DNA of 64,000 nucleotides from assembly GCF_022581195.2 (NCBI RefSeq), contig NC_061482.1:11346001-11410000 (forward strand), written 5' to 3'. Under the pieces are notes generated by a model, which was not told where the DNA came from, ran no database searches, and saw nothing but the letters and a program-made list of their open reading frames with translations. Below, piece by piece: positions 33,901 through 45,900 of the stretch. Each line of letters begins with the position of its first letter. The stretch's first letter is position 1. A program made the translations under genes and the position numbers. The DNA is from Helicoverpa zea (lineage: Eukaryota > Arthropoda > Insecta > Lepidoptera > Noctuidae).

Positions 33901-36900
33901 TCCCAGTACAACGTGATATGGTCCTTTTCGAGAACTGGGTCGGGCGCATACTTGTAGTACGGTACCTCAAGGTCTACTATTATTACCTTGTATGTCTCTG
34001 ACCGACCACGGGACTACAGAGTCCCGGATTTTTGGAAGGCGAACGTGGGGCCGAAGCCAACACGCTGAAGCCCTTTTGAGACAACTTTAATGAAATGGCG
34101 ACACAAAACCGACGATTATCCCCGTATACACTATAGAAATGTACCCAAGGACAATCCCCGGTTCTGTGCTAAACTATTGTTAACTATGGATGAAAACTAC
34201 TTGGGCTATTGTGATGGGATGCTAATGGACTAGGAATGGGGAAACTACGGGAACTATGGCACCTGCCGATGACAATGTATTAAATACATGTTAAAATGGC
34301 AGGTGGAGACTCGCCAACTCACTTACTGGGCCCCCGGGAATCAGTCACTGAAAAGCAACAAGAGGGCAACAGGGACATGAGCGGCTGAGAAGGGTGAGGA
34401 TACCTCGGCGGACTTTAAACGCAGATCACGCGCTCCCTGTGGGTCCAGCATCACCGGCCCACTCGCCACTTACCACGAGGCACCTACCCTCCGAGCAGGA
34501 CTAACCTTGCTCTAGCGACTCCACTCTGACCGGCCGATGAAGGCAAGCCAAGAGGCGGGAGACCTATCCCCCGTCATGCTTCACTCCGGCAGGCCGGAGA
34601 TGGGGGACAGTATACTCTCCCTGGAGCACTCGGATATATAGCCCCGCGGGGTCGCTACTCCCCGTCATCCGCCTCAGATGCCCTGCGGGGCTATTATTAT
34701 CTTGTATGTCTCTACCAGACCTCGGGACTATAGAGTCCCGGATTTTTGGGAGGCGAACGTGGGGCCGAAGCCAACACGCTGAAGCCCTTTTGAGACAACT
34801 TTAATGAAATGGTGACACAAAACCGACGATTATCCCTGTATACACTATAGAAATGTACCCAAGGACAATCCCCGGTTCTGTGCTAAACTATTGCTAACTA
34901 TGGATGAAAACTACTTGGGCTATTGTGATGGGATGCTAGTGGACTAGGAATGGGGAAACTACGGGAACTATGGCACCTGCCGATAACAATGTAATAAATA
35001 CACGTAAAAATGGCAGGTGGAGACTCGCCAACTCACTTACTGGGCCCCCGGGAATCAGTCGCTAAATCGCAACAAGGGGGCAACAGGTACATGAGCGGCT
35101 GAAGGGTGAGGATACCTCGGCGGACTTTAAACGCAGATCACGCGCTCCCTGTGGGTCCAGCATCACCGGCCCACTCGCCACTTACCACGAGGCACCCTAC
35201 CCTCCGATTGGGCTGTTAACCCTGCTCTAGCGACTCCACTCTGACCGGCCGATGAAGGCAAGCCAAGAGGCGGGAGACCTATCCCCCGTCATGCTTCACT
35301 CCGGCAGGCCGGAGATGGGGGACAGTATACTCTCCCTGGAGCACTCGGATATATAGCCCCGCGGGGTCGCTACTCCCCGTCATCCGCCTCAGATGCCCTG
35401 CGGGGCCTATTATTACTATTATTATTACTTTTGTATGTCTCTAACCGACCACGGGACTACAGAGTCCCGGGTTTTTGGAAGGCGAACGTGGGGCCGAAGC
35501 CAACACGCTGAAGCCCTTTTGAGACAACTTTAATGAAATGGTAACACAAAACCGACGATTATCCCTGTATACACTATAGAAATGTACCCAAGAACAGTCC
35601 CCGGTTCTGTGCTAAACTATTGCTAACTATGGATAAAAACTACTTAGGCTATTGTGATGGGATGCTAATGGACTAGGAATGGGGAAACTACGGGAACTAT
35701 GGCACCTGCCGATGACAATGTATTAAATACATGTTAAAATGGCAGGTGGAGACTCGCCAACTCACTTACTGGGCCCCCGGGAATCAGTCACTGAAAAGCA
35801 ACAAGAGGGCAACAGGGACATGAGCGGCTGAGAAGGGTGAGGATACCTCGGCGGACTTTAAACGCAGATCACGCGCTCCCTGTGGGTCCAGCATCACCGG
35901 CCCACTCGCCACTTACCACGAGGCACCTACCCTCCGAGCAGGACTAACCTTGCTCTAGCGACTCCACTCTGACCGGCCGATGAAGGCAAGCCAAGAGGCG
36001 GGAGACCTATCCCCCGTCATGCTTCACTCCGGCAAGCCGGAGGTGGGGGACAGTATACTCTCCCTGGAGCACTCGGATATATAGCCCCGCGGGGTCGCTA
36101 CTCCCCGTCATCCGCCTCAGATGCCCTGCGGGGCTTATTATTACTACTATTAAGGTATACTATAGTATTGTATTGCAGAGCAAGCTGCTGGTGGATGATC
36201 TTGGCCACTTGGTTATGTCTGTGCAAATATTCACCATTAGCCAAACGAGAACAACCAGATATAATATGTCTGATAGACCATGATCATACCATGATAGACT
36301 CACCCGGATGGTGACATGCCCGACATATGTCAACCGTCCCGTCTTTCACGATATATCCGGTAGTTATTCGTAAGGATAACTTCGTCCAAAAATGTAACGG
36401 GTGACAAAATATGAACTTTATTATTATTTTATCCAATTTGGGTGCTCTCACCAACTCCCCGATCCCCCAGAGTCAAGTTGATTCACAGTTAGTTAATACA
36501 ATTCTAAACCGATGAAAACACACAACAAACACACAATACAAGAAAGTGTATGGTAATTAATCCCTTTCTTGTGTCTCGATCTAACTTTAATTCGTGGGTA
36601 TATGTATAGAGAACTGCCTCGTTGGTCTAGCTGTCGCAAGTGTGGCTGCTGAGCACGAGGTCTCGGGTTCGATTCCCGAGTCGGGCCGAAATCGCTTTGT
36701 GGGTTTTAGAAGACTTTCACAAAGTAGCCCGGAGCCTGGAAGCTGGTGATTGATACACCCGTGCATCGGAGAGCACGTAAATGTCGGTCCTGCGCCTGAT
36801 CTCTCTCCGGTCGTGTCGGATTGCCGTCCCATCGGGCTATGAGAGTGAAGGAATAGTGAGTGCACCTGTGTCTGCGCAAATGCTCGTGCACTATAATATG

Positions 36901-39900
36901 TCCTGCGTAGTTGGCTAATCTCCTTACATGAGAACAGCCGCCGTAGCCGATAATCGGCTAGGAGGACATCATCATCATCATCATATGTATAGATTATAGC
37001 AGTACCTAAATAAATGAAACAATACTATGTTTGTAACATCCCGAGGACATCTGGATTTGTGAAGTTGTCACAGCAAGCGCGGTAATCGCAGTAACTGACC
37101 ATTGCTCAGAAGTGGATCAAATTAATAGGCTGGTAATGACGTGATGAAAAATTATTCAGTTTTAAATATCAGTCTTCAGGAACTTTATAAAAATAAATTT
37201 TACATAGAGTAGGCAACATAACAAATCGAGTAAATTAATAGGTTTTAAACCTTTCGCTATTGCGTACGTAGGACTCATGGATGAAAGTAGAATAGCACAG
37301 GGCATCACGTAACGCTGAGACTACTCAGGGCCCTATACCGTGCCCTACACAGTTCACATACAATAGCGGATGTAGGACGATCGTGTGGCAACAATTACAT
37401 GAGTTATATCTATGCGAGAGTCGTGTGGTTTTAAGACGAGTAGGTCGGTCCTTGCCTCAGCTTGACCGAGAACTGAAGGTGAAAATCTCTAATATCTGTT
37501 ACTATAGGTAATTTTTAGGAACTTTCAAAAGTACTTCCGAGGGTGAAAGATATCGGTGAAGCGCTTGTGACTCGGAGTCAGTCCTACACCTGATTATTCA
37601 GAAGCGTCGGAGAGTAAAGAGAGAACGGATAATATGCCTGAGCCTATCGGGAACTCCTCGGTAGGTATCTAAGGCAGATAACTAATATCCAAAACGAAAT
37701 AAAAATCTGTTCGATACCAATTTATTTTCATTCAACTAGTTATGATCCCGCATTCCGCAACTTTCCATTGTCTTTCAAAGCAGAACTTAGGTAACATAGT
37801 TTTCTAAAACGTGGTTTCTACCTATAGGTGTGTAGAAATGAATTAAAAGTCACGTGCAGAAGGGTTAAAGTTCAAGACATAATTATAGATAGCCAGGTAG
37901 ATACAGGATGCTCAGCGCGATGAACAAATAAAAACAGTCAAGTACTGGCGTCAAGTGCCAACATTAATGCATGTATTCACACCAAACGTCTATAAATTCA
38001 ATTATACCTTCGAGGTAGGAAACATATCAAAATGATTCATCTCCTTAATCCTGTTTCCCGCGGTTCTACTCTCGTCCAGAGAAAAACTTCATACATAAAA
38101 ATACCCGGATAAAAAGTAGCCCTCGACCTTTCTCAGGCTCTAGATTAACTGTGTAAATAAAAATAAACCACCAACGTCAGAGAACGGTATATATTACATT
38201 CACTACAAAAGAATTTAGGTACGCGTGTATAATAACGTAATAATCAAGATTATCCACATAAATATTCTGTGTTCTCTCCTTTCTTCCGTGCAAATAGTAG
38301 GATTTTAGTCTTCATCAATGCTATGTATAACGTCTCGTTTAGGCTATATTTAATCGTTTCATTTCTTTAGCCAGTAGTTCACCCATTTTGGCTGGGGAGC
38401 GGCTGACGATCACGTTAGCTTTTTCTAATGCCTTAATTTTGTCCTGAGCGCCTCCCTTGCCGCCTGAAATGATGGCACCGGCGTGACCCATTCGCCTGCC
38501 GGGTGGGGCTGTAATTCCAGCAATGAAGGATACAACTGGCTTTGCATTCGGCCCTGAATTGTGTTCTATGAGAAAATCAGATGCCATCTCTTCAGCGTTG
38601 CCGCCGATTTCTCCGATGAGAACAATTCCTTTCGTATTGGTGTCTTTCAGGAAAATATCTAAGCAGTCGATAAAATTAGTACCGTTGAATGGATCACCAC
38701 CAATACCAATGCAAAGCGTCTGGCCCAGCCCTTCCTCGGTGGTCTGTTGGACAGCCTCGTAAGTGAGGGTGCCTGATCGAGATATAACACCGATGCACCC
38801 CGCTTTGTGAATGGAACCTGGCATTATACCAATCTTGCATTTAGCGGGCGGACAGATAATGCCTGGGCAGTTAGGGCCCAATAGTCGAGACTTGGACTGC
38901 CTTAAAAGCGCGTGCTTTACACGTACCATGTCATGCTGAGGAATACCCTCTGTGATGCTGACAATGAGGGGAACTTCTGCTTCAATGGCTTCCATTATGG
39001 CCTTAGCACAAACTCTCTGCGGTACATAAATGGCTGTAGCTGTAGCACCCGTTGCAGCCATTGCTTCCTTCACTGTGGCAAATACTGGTTTGCCCAGATG
39101 TGTTTGGCCTGCCTTCTTTGGCGATACTCCACCAACAATGTTTGTGCCATATTCAGCTGCTTGCTTAGCGTGGAATGTAGCCTGCTTTCCAGTGAATCCC
39201 TGTATAATAACTTTCGTCTCTTTTGTCAGCATTAGATTACAATTTGAGACGGCATAATCTGATGAGTATCTGACGAAGGCAGTAGACAACTTCAAAACAT
39301 CTTTAAACAAACATGAATTCCGGATTGGCACAGCCATTTTACAGTTATAAGCTTAAGAAAAAAGGAAAGAATTTAGTATGACATTCTTCATGAGACATGA
39401 CATTTAGAATGACACTTCTGTATATAAGGGATCCATCCAGTCAAATAATTAATTGTGAAATGAGAACCAATTCAAAAAAATAATTGTGATCTACTTTGTA
39501 CCAAGTTCTGTGAAGCAATTAGTCTATAAGCTTTCAGTCAGCCAAAGTATAATCTATTCAATATCCGCAAAATTTCAAGTATTAGCCTACCGGCCTTTAT
39601 ATCCTCCGTCCATGGTACTGAGCAATTGACCAGGAAAATTCTTCTCTAATTCTAGAGGCTTGGAAAATCACCTGCCCGAATACTGATCCACCCGTCAACC
39701 CGTCCTCCCAGAGACAGTGGGATGAGCCGCTCTGCAGAGTTATACGGAATAATCTGCTAAATACGTCAATTTCTTCTGCAGAGCGAGCGCGCCTTCTGGC
39801 TGTGGGCGAATGGGAGTCGGGTCTATGGCTTCTGGCACTTCCGTCGTCAAACATAGGCACATTGTTTGACGACACCACTTTCCGGCTTGCTGTTTGCTTG

Positions 39901-42900
39901 CGTTTGGGTGCTCCGTGCTGCTCTCCTCACCGCTGCCACTGTGGTGAAGCTGTCAGCAGCCTTGGACACCACGGCTTGTCGTGCAGCCGCAGCGCGGGAC
40001 GATTTGCACGGCATGCGAATATCAATGACATAATCCGTCGTGCTCTTGTTGCCGTAGGCGTTCCAGCCATATTAGAACCCAGTGGTCTGGCACGCGACGA
40101 TGGCAAGAGACCAGACGGTATGTCGTTGTTCCCGTGGAAGATGGGTAGGTCTTTAGTATGGGACGCGACTTGTGTCGATACTCTTGCACCATCTCACCTT
40201 CCTAGCTCGGCGCGATGTGCTGGTTCCGCTGCTGCGGCTGCAGAGAACCTCAAACGGCGCAAATATAGCACCCTGGTTGGTAACTATACCTTTGAGCCGT
40301 TTGGGGTTGAAACCCTCGGGCCGTGGGGTCCAAGTGCTCATCTGCTTTTTAAAGATCTGGCAAAGCGACTTGCTGACACTTCAAGTGACCCAAAAGCTGG
40401 TTTTTATTTTGGTCAAAAATTAAGCATTGCCATCCAACGTGGCAATGCTGCCAGCCTCTTGGGTACACTCCCGGTGGGCAGCGATGAGGAGTTTTTTGAT
40501 GCCATTTTTTAGTTGTATATATGTATAAATAAGGCTTTTTTTTTACGTCATGTAAATATCTAGATTTAATATTATACAAAAATACATGCATTTTGAAATT
40601 GTTCAATTAAGGAATTCAATATCTTATTTTTGTCTCGAGGATTTTTTTGGACCGGCTCTGCCTGCGCGTACATGCCCATAGATAATAGGTACCGTATGGC
40701 CTTTGCTATAGTGGTTAAAGTCCTGACCTTTGTAATTTTGCTATGTTATATACAAGGCATTTACATTGTACCTACTTGAAGAGATAAAGATAATTGCGGA
40801 GGTATACTTGGTTTATGGTTACTTATTGTTCCAGCTACAGTTGTATTCGTGGGCATCTCTGGGAATAGAAATATATCTCTTATAATTATTTCAGAAGATG
40901 TTCATCGGATAATGTTTTTTACCGTTCAGCCTGCAAAAGAGGTGGTTCTCAATGCAGATTCGTTTGCGTGTTATTAACATTCTTCATACAGTTCAGTTCC
41001 CATTAGCCATATGGCGGAAATTTGCGGTGAGACCAAAAAATCGTGACTAAACCCGCTTCCCGGAAATCGCACTGTTCTGCTTCTGTGTCTGTCTGCATCT
41101 ATTCGTAACGGAATCAAGATAAAAAATATACATTTACTTTGATCTGCTAAGTAGATCAGCTGGATATAAATAAGCCTACCCTGCGTATTAACAGCCATAA
41201 CTTTTTCGAAGACGTCTTACACCACATCGTTTTCTTAACCTAGAGACCAAACCAACGTACCTTTTTAATCAGCCTCCTCAGTCCCCTATATTCAGACTTC
41301 TGTAACGCATCACTGCGGTCTCTGTCGAGTTCCCTGAACTTCCAATCTGCCACAGCCCTAGGCTCTGGCGAAGGTGATGAATCCGTTCGAGCTCTCTCAA
41401 ACTCCCCGCTGAAGATTTTTATCAGGTTGCCGTTGAACTGGGCACGATCAGTTCTCGTGCATGCTGTTTGACATTAAATATGGAAAAGATCAGATTTTAT
41501 AAACAAAAGTTTCTCAAAATATTTGAGAACCGAAGTTACTATGTGGACATAAGATGCCATCTAATTTAGGTATTTGTGACATCATCAGGTATACGGATCC
41601 CATGCTAAGAGACTTTAATTATTAACATCAATTCTTGGGCTTACTTCTTTTATTGCGTTGGCCGCGAACCGAGGACCGCCTCCTCGTGTGCGATTTACCT
41701 GAAAATAAAAGCAAATTGATATCGGTCTGGCTCACAAACCCTTTATAGAAGGTAGGTATAATAAATACGGGCACTGGGTCAGACATCCAATACTTAGGTA
41801 GGTAGGTTTAATCGAACGTCTCAACATGTTCGATTATCTCCTAGAGTATTAGCTATTAATCTTGGCAATGGTTAAAAGGCTTTGTGAGAAAAACTGACTG
41901 ACACTGAATTCTCAAACACTGTTTTCTAGATTTAATAAACAATCATAATTGCTAGTGACGTAATAGGTGCATAAGCAATACCAACAGAGATAATAAAAAG
42001 GGTCAGTTCTTAAGATCACCTTTTACGATATTCCGCAAATGGTTGACCTTTCAATACCTCGAACAAGACGGCAATAATTTATAGACACGTAAATATTATA
42101 ATGTGCAATTGTTAGGTAGGTACTGTGTATTGTCACATCGGGTCAAAGGCCTTTGCAGAAGATATCATTGCAAGCGGGAAGCAATTGGCGTAAACCATCC
42201 CACTTACGTTTACTGATAGCTAGATTTACTCGCGGCTTTGTTTAAATTCTTAAGGACTTTAGAATACTGGCTTCTGTAATTCGTTACACACATGAATTGG
42301 AAATAAATTAACTGTCACGTTAGCTACACTTCGCCGCGTCGGCTTCGCCTCAATTCGATAACTATTAACCAATGTTGTTCAATAAAACTCAGCTTAGTGC
42401 GATTTTAAATTGGATTGCGGTTGTAATTCTATAATTTATGTCTGCCATTATTACAGTAGAGCGTAATGCAATTACAAAGTATGTAACATGTAGGATGGCT
42501 GTTTGGAAAAACATGTTTTTTTATTTATTTACTTACTGGTCCGCTTAAAAAGTGTGATCGATTTTTTCTATATATAAGAAATTGTTGTCGATCGTACGGC
42601 TTCGGTTATTTATTTTTATGCATTGGTGAAGTTGTGAGTGCAGCGGCGTCCGGAATCGAACCGGTCCCGGTAGCCGCGGACTATAGTGCATTACTATAGC
42701 ATCATTTAACCGGTAAACGAACAATGTGATGCACTATAAAATCTTACGCTCTCTAACAATTAAGTGGTTTCATAAAACAATAAATGGTGATCTTTTCTGT
42801 TATCTAAATTGTAGACGCTTTTATTTGGTGATATTGAAATCAACACTTAGAGCTTATCCCTTGTTTGAAATTTGAAAAATGTTCGTGGATTGAATACTTT

Positions 42901-45900
42901 GCATCTTGGGGCTAACAATCCATCAATATTAGAGCTGGTGCCTTTTAGTCATCATCCAAACCGTAAGGAAATTAATGCTCGTCCATCGGAATACTGACAG
43001 CGGCAAGCGTATCTAAATCTCAGACAGTAATCTCGACACAAGAAAGACGAAACCGAAACCAATATTTTAAACAACTGAAACAGAAAGCCAGAAATATTTT
43101 AGCACTCGTTTACGGCCACTCATTAACATAGTTCACGCCATCCTTTGCAATGCACCGTCCCATGTAACTTCGGAGCACGGCATTAGTAAACTGTGTCACA
43201 TGATCTACAAGAACTAGTAGATTACATTATCTACTAAGTAGGTCGCCTATAGCAGGGCTAAGCACCGTTGTTGATGTTGTAATATTTTTAATTATAAACT
43301 TCGGCAGATTAAAGTTTCCATTTTCGTACAAACTGGGAACCCTGATAATAAGGCCTTCCTCGATGAATGGGCTGACTAACACTGAAAGAAGCAAGTTTGA
43401 ACAAGCAAACAAACTCTTCTTTATATTATTAGTAGTGCTAGTTAGGCATTGTGCAAACCAAATAGCTTGTATTATAGGAGAGGTGGAGCGGTTTTTAGTG
43501 TACTCGCATATTTGTATAACTCTGCTTTCCAAAGCGGTACTTAAATGTTTAGGTGCTCGGATACTGCAGTGTGTCCGGCAGTCTCAGCGTGGGAAATATC
43601 TTAATGGCTGATTCACATTTCTCGTCTGGCCAACCTACGAGATGACGGCTATACGGATAGACAGTGCTTCTTCAGCAAGTTTGCTTGTTACTTTCTATGA
43701 CATTGTAAACAATACTCATAAAAAATATTTAATATTGTCTTTGATGGCCTTTACGGTGTATCGGTGACATTCGGCTTTGTCATGTTATTATTGCTTTGCA
43801 AAAGTTGTTTTTGATGTGTTTTTATACTTATATTTCGTGGAAACACAATATAATAGATAAATGTATGTATCTAACATTTGTTTGTCATTTCTCACTGTCG
43901 ATTTCTATACTAAAGTGCCTGATTATTAATTTCAGGGCGGCTTTTGAAAGAGTAAGCTCTACCTTTGTAAAACCACATAAGTTTAATGAACCTATAGATA
44001 TAAGAAGGTTTCGATTGCCTTCTTTAAGACCTGTGGATGATGATTACAATCCTCGGGATCACAGGAATCCTGCAAAACCCATTAAGTAAGTACCTCTTAT
44101 ATTAAGAATCTATATTAATCTATTTATAGTCACAAGATACACATTTGAAAATAGATGATAGCGAAGATTAAAATGCTATCACTGCGAGCTACCTATGTGG
44201 CTTATTGACACTTTTTGTGACTCAAAGGCACTTGAGTCAGCCTCTTGGGCTCAAATAATCAAACAATTCACCCCATTTTATGGTGCTCGTGATTTTTTTG
44301 TCAATACTAATTTTAAGTGCGTTCATCAAAGTTTTTATGTGCAGACCATGGATGGCGTATTTCAATGTGTTGCGGACTCTGCTGGGCCCTGGCATGCTGA
44401 TCATGCCACTGGCCATTGCTCAAGCTGGGCTGATTCTAGGACCAATAATAGCATTGATATATGGATGTGTCCTTGCACATACACATATAATGTTGGTATG
44501 CAAAGTTGAGACTTATAGACAAATAGCTGTTATCCCGGGAGAACTTGTTCTCGTACCCGAATAAAATTAAACCTATGTTACGCGGGGATAGTGTAGCTTT
44601 CTAAACAGTAAAAAACCTTTAGTGAACAATCAAACAAAAATATTTTTCCCCTTTGGGTTTTCCAAATTAATTAATTTAGGGGCCTTAGAGAACGACGTGT
44701 TTGTCAAGACTGCGGCAGACAGTTTGTCGCTCGATCATGTGGTTGTGTCCACTGCCATTGCTTGCTTTGTTTGCATGATTTTATCTTATTACGTCCAAAC
44801 GTCTGCCGTCTCTTTGCTGACTCGCGTTATTGTCAGCAGTACTTAAAGTAGTCCTAAGAGTAACAATTGCTACTGGAGCCGCGCAGCCCAAGCATCTTAT
44901 TTGGAGCCCTCGAAACCCCTTAAAAATCACATAAAATATATATTCATATTGTGCCTGTCTGTTTTACTCCCTCCATCTATTTTAGAACATCGTCCCGTGA
45001 AAATAAAGTTAGACATCTTTCTTTAAAATAGCTGTCTGTTATATTATAACCAAATAACAATTCCATGTTATTTTTTCAGTTAAACTGCTTGAATGAAATT
45101 GCTCGGCAGGTAAAAATACCATATATATCATATAGATACGGGTTCCGTTTAGCAATACTTCATGGCCCACCTTTCTTACATTGGATAGGAACAAACGGTC
45201 CGTGAGTATTCAAACCAAAGCTACCATTTAATTAATATAAGGAATATTTTCGTGCTTTCTACAATTACTGTGCGATAGAGACTCTGTCTATTTTGTTTTT
45301 CTTTCGCCCAGAGACTAGAGACTGTTGTAGAATGTCTATTTCGTTTTTTTTTGGTAGGATATGATCAAATGATTGTTCCGCTGTGTGGGAGCACCGTGAG
45401 TGGGATAGTGTCAGACTCGTAGGTACTGACTAAAACCCGCCATGTCCCTTCTTAAGACCTTTATGTACCAGGGCCGCGGTAAACCTTTCGACCAATTCCG
45501 CAGCCCCGGCAGGCTTTGGCCCTGGTGGGCCCCACTGGGGCCTTGTAAACACGTCACCTACAATAAATTATTAGCCTTCCTTTGCTGTTTGATTTTGCAT
45601 CCATTTACACTCTTAATTTTTACAGCCACGTTTAGTTACCTCGTTATTTATCTTAATTTTTTTACAGCTATTGAAATATGAATTGTTTTTCTCCTTTTTA
45701 GTACAATCATAGCAGTTTTTATGATCTGCAGCCAGCTCGGAGTATGCACTATTTTTGTTATATTGACTTCAGATAGTTTGCGAGATGTAAGTAGTAGTTT
45801 TTTTTATTGTATCGTTTGAATCATAAAGAGGAATGTTTAGAAAAAAATAAAAGTAAAAAGAAATTAATGCGTATTTAGATAATTAACTATTCAAGACTTG

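Larger units (their letters stand above)
33974..36151 (-). mobile_element. three-unit tandem array inserted in a LINE, flanked by AAGGT duplication
   Basis: Three ~705-bp units (33987-34691, 34701-35406, 35428-36134) in the same orientation, separated by TTA/TTATTA tracts. On the minus strand each starts GCCCCGCAGGGCATCTGAGG and ends GGTCAGAGACATACAAG (or variant) followed by a TAA-rich tail. The whole block is flanked by AAGGT at 33969-33973 and 36152-36156, a 5-bp target duplication. A TAA tail with a shared fixed 5' end suggests a LINE-derived non-autonomous retroelement. No long reading frame exists in the units. Confidence 0.75.

Noticed and set aside
33610..33957. 115-codon plus-strand frame
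   Set aside because: Antisense of the LINE endonuclease-like frame, which has clear homology on the minus strand.
33987..36134. CRISPR-like look of regularly spaced identical repeats
   Set aside because: Units are ~705 bp with 9-23 bp TTA spacers, unlike CRISPR, and the genome is eukaryotic.
38523..39257. three plus-strand frames of 75-107 codons
   Set aside because: Antisense shadows of the intact SUCLG1 frame.
39802..40512. 236-codon frame as a host gene
   Set aside because: Its CHCGEAVSS...HGLSC and RPDG...WDATCVDT modules are typical of LINE ORF ends; it is kept as a transposon remnant.
42645..42721. functional tRNA gene
   Set aside because: B box and anticodon-like stem are present, but no acceptor stem or D arm pairs properly, so it is only a tRNA-like SINE head.
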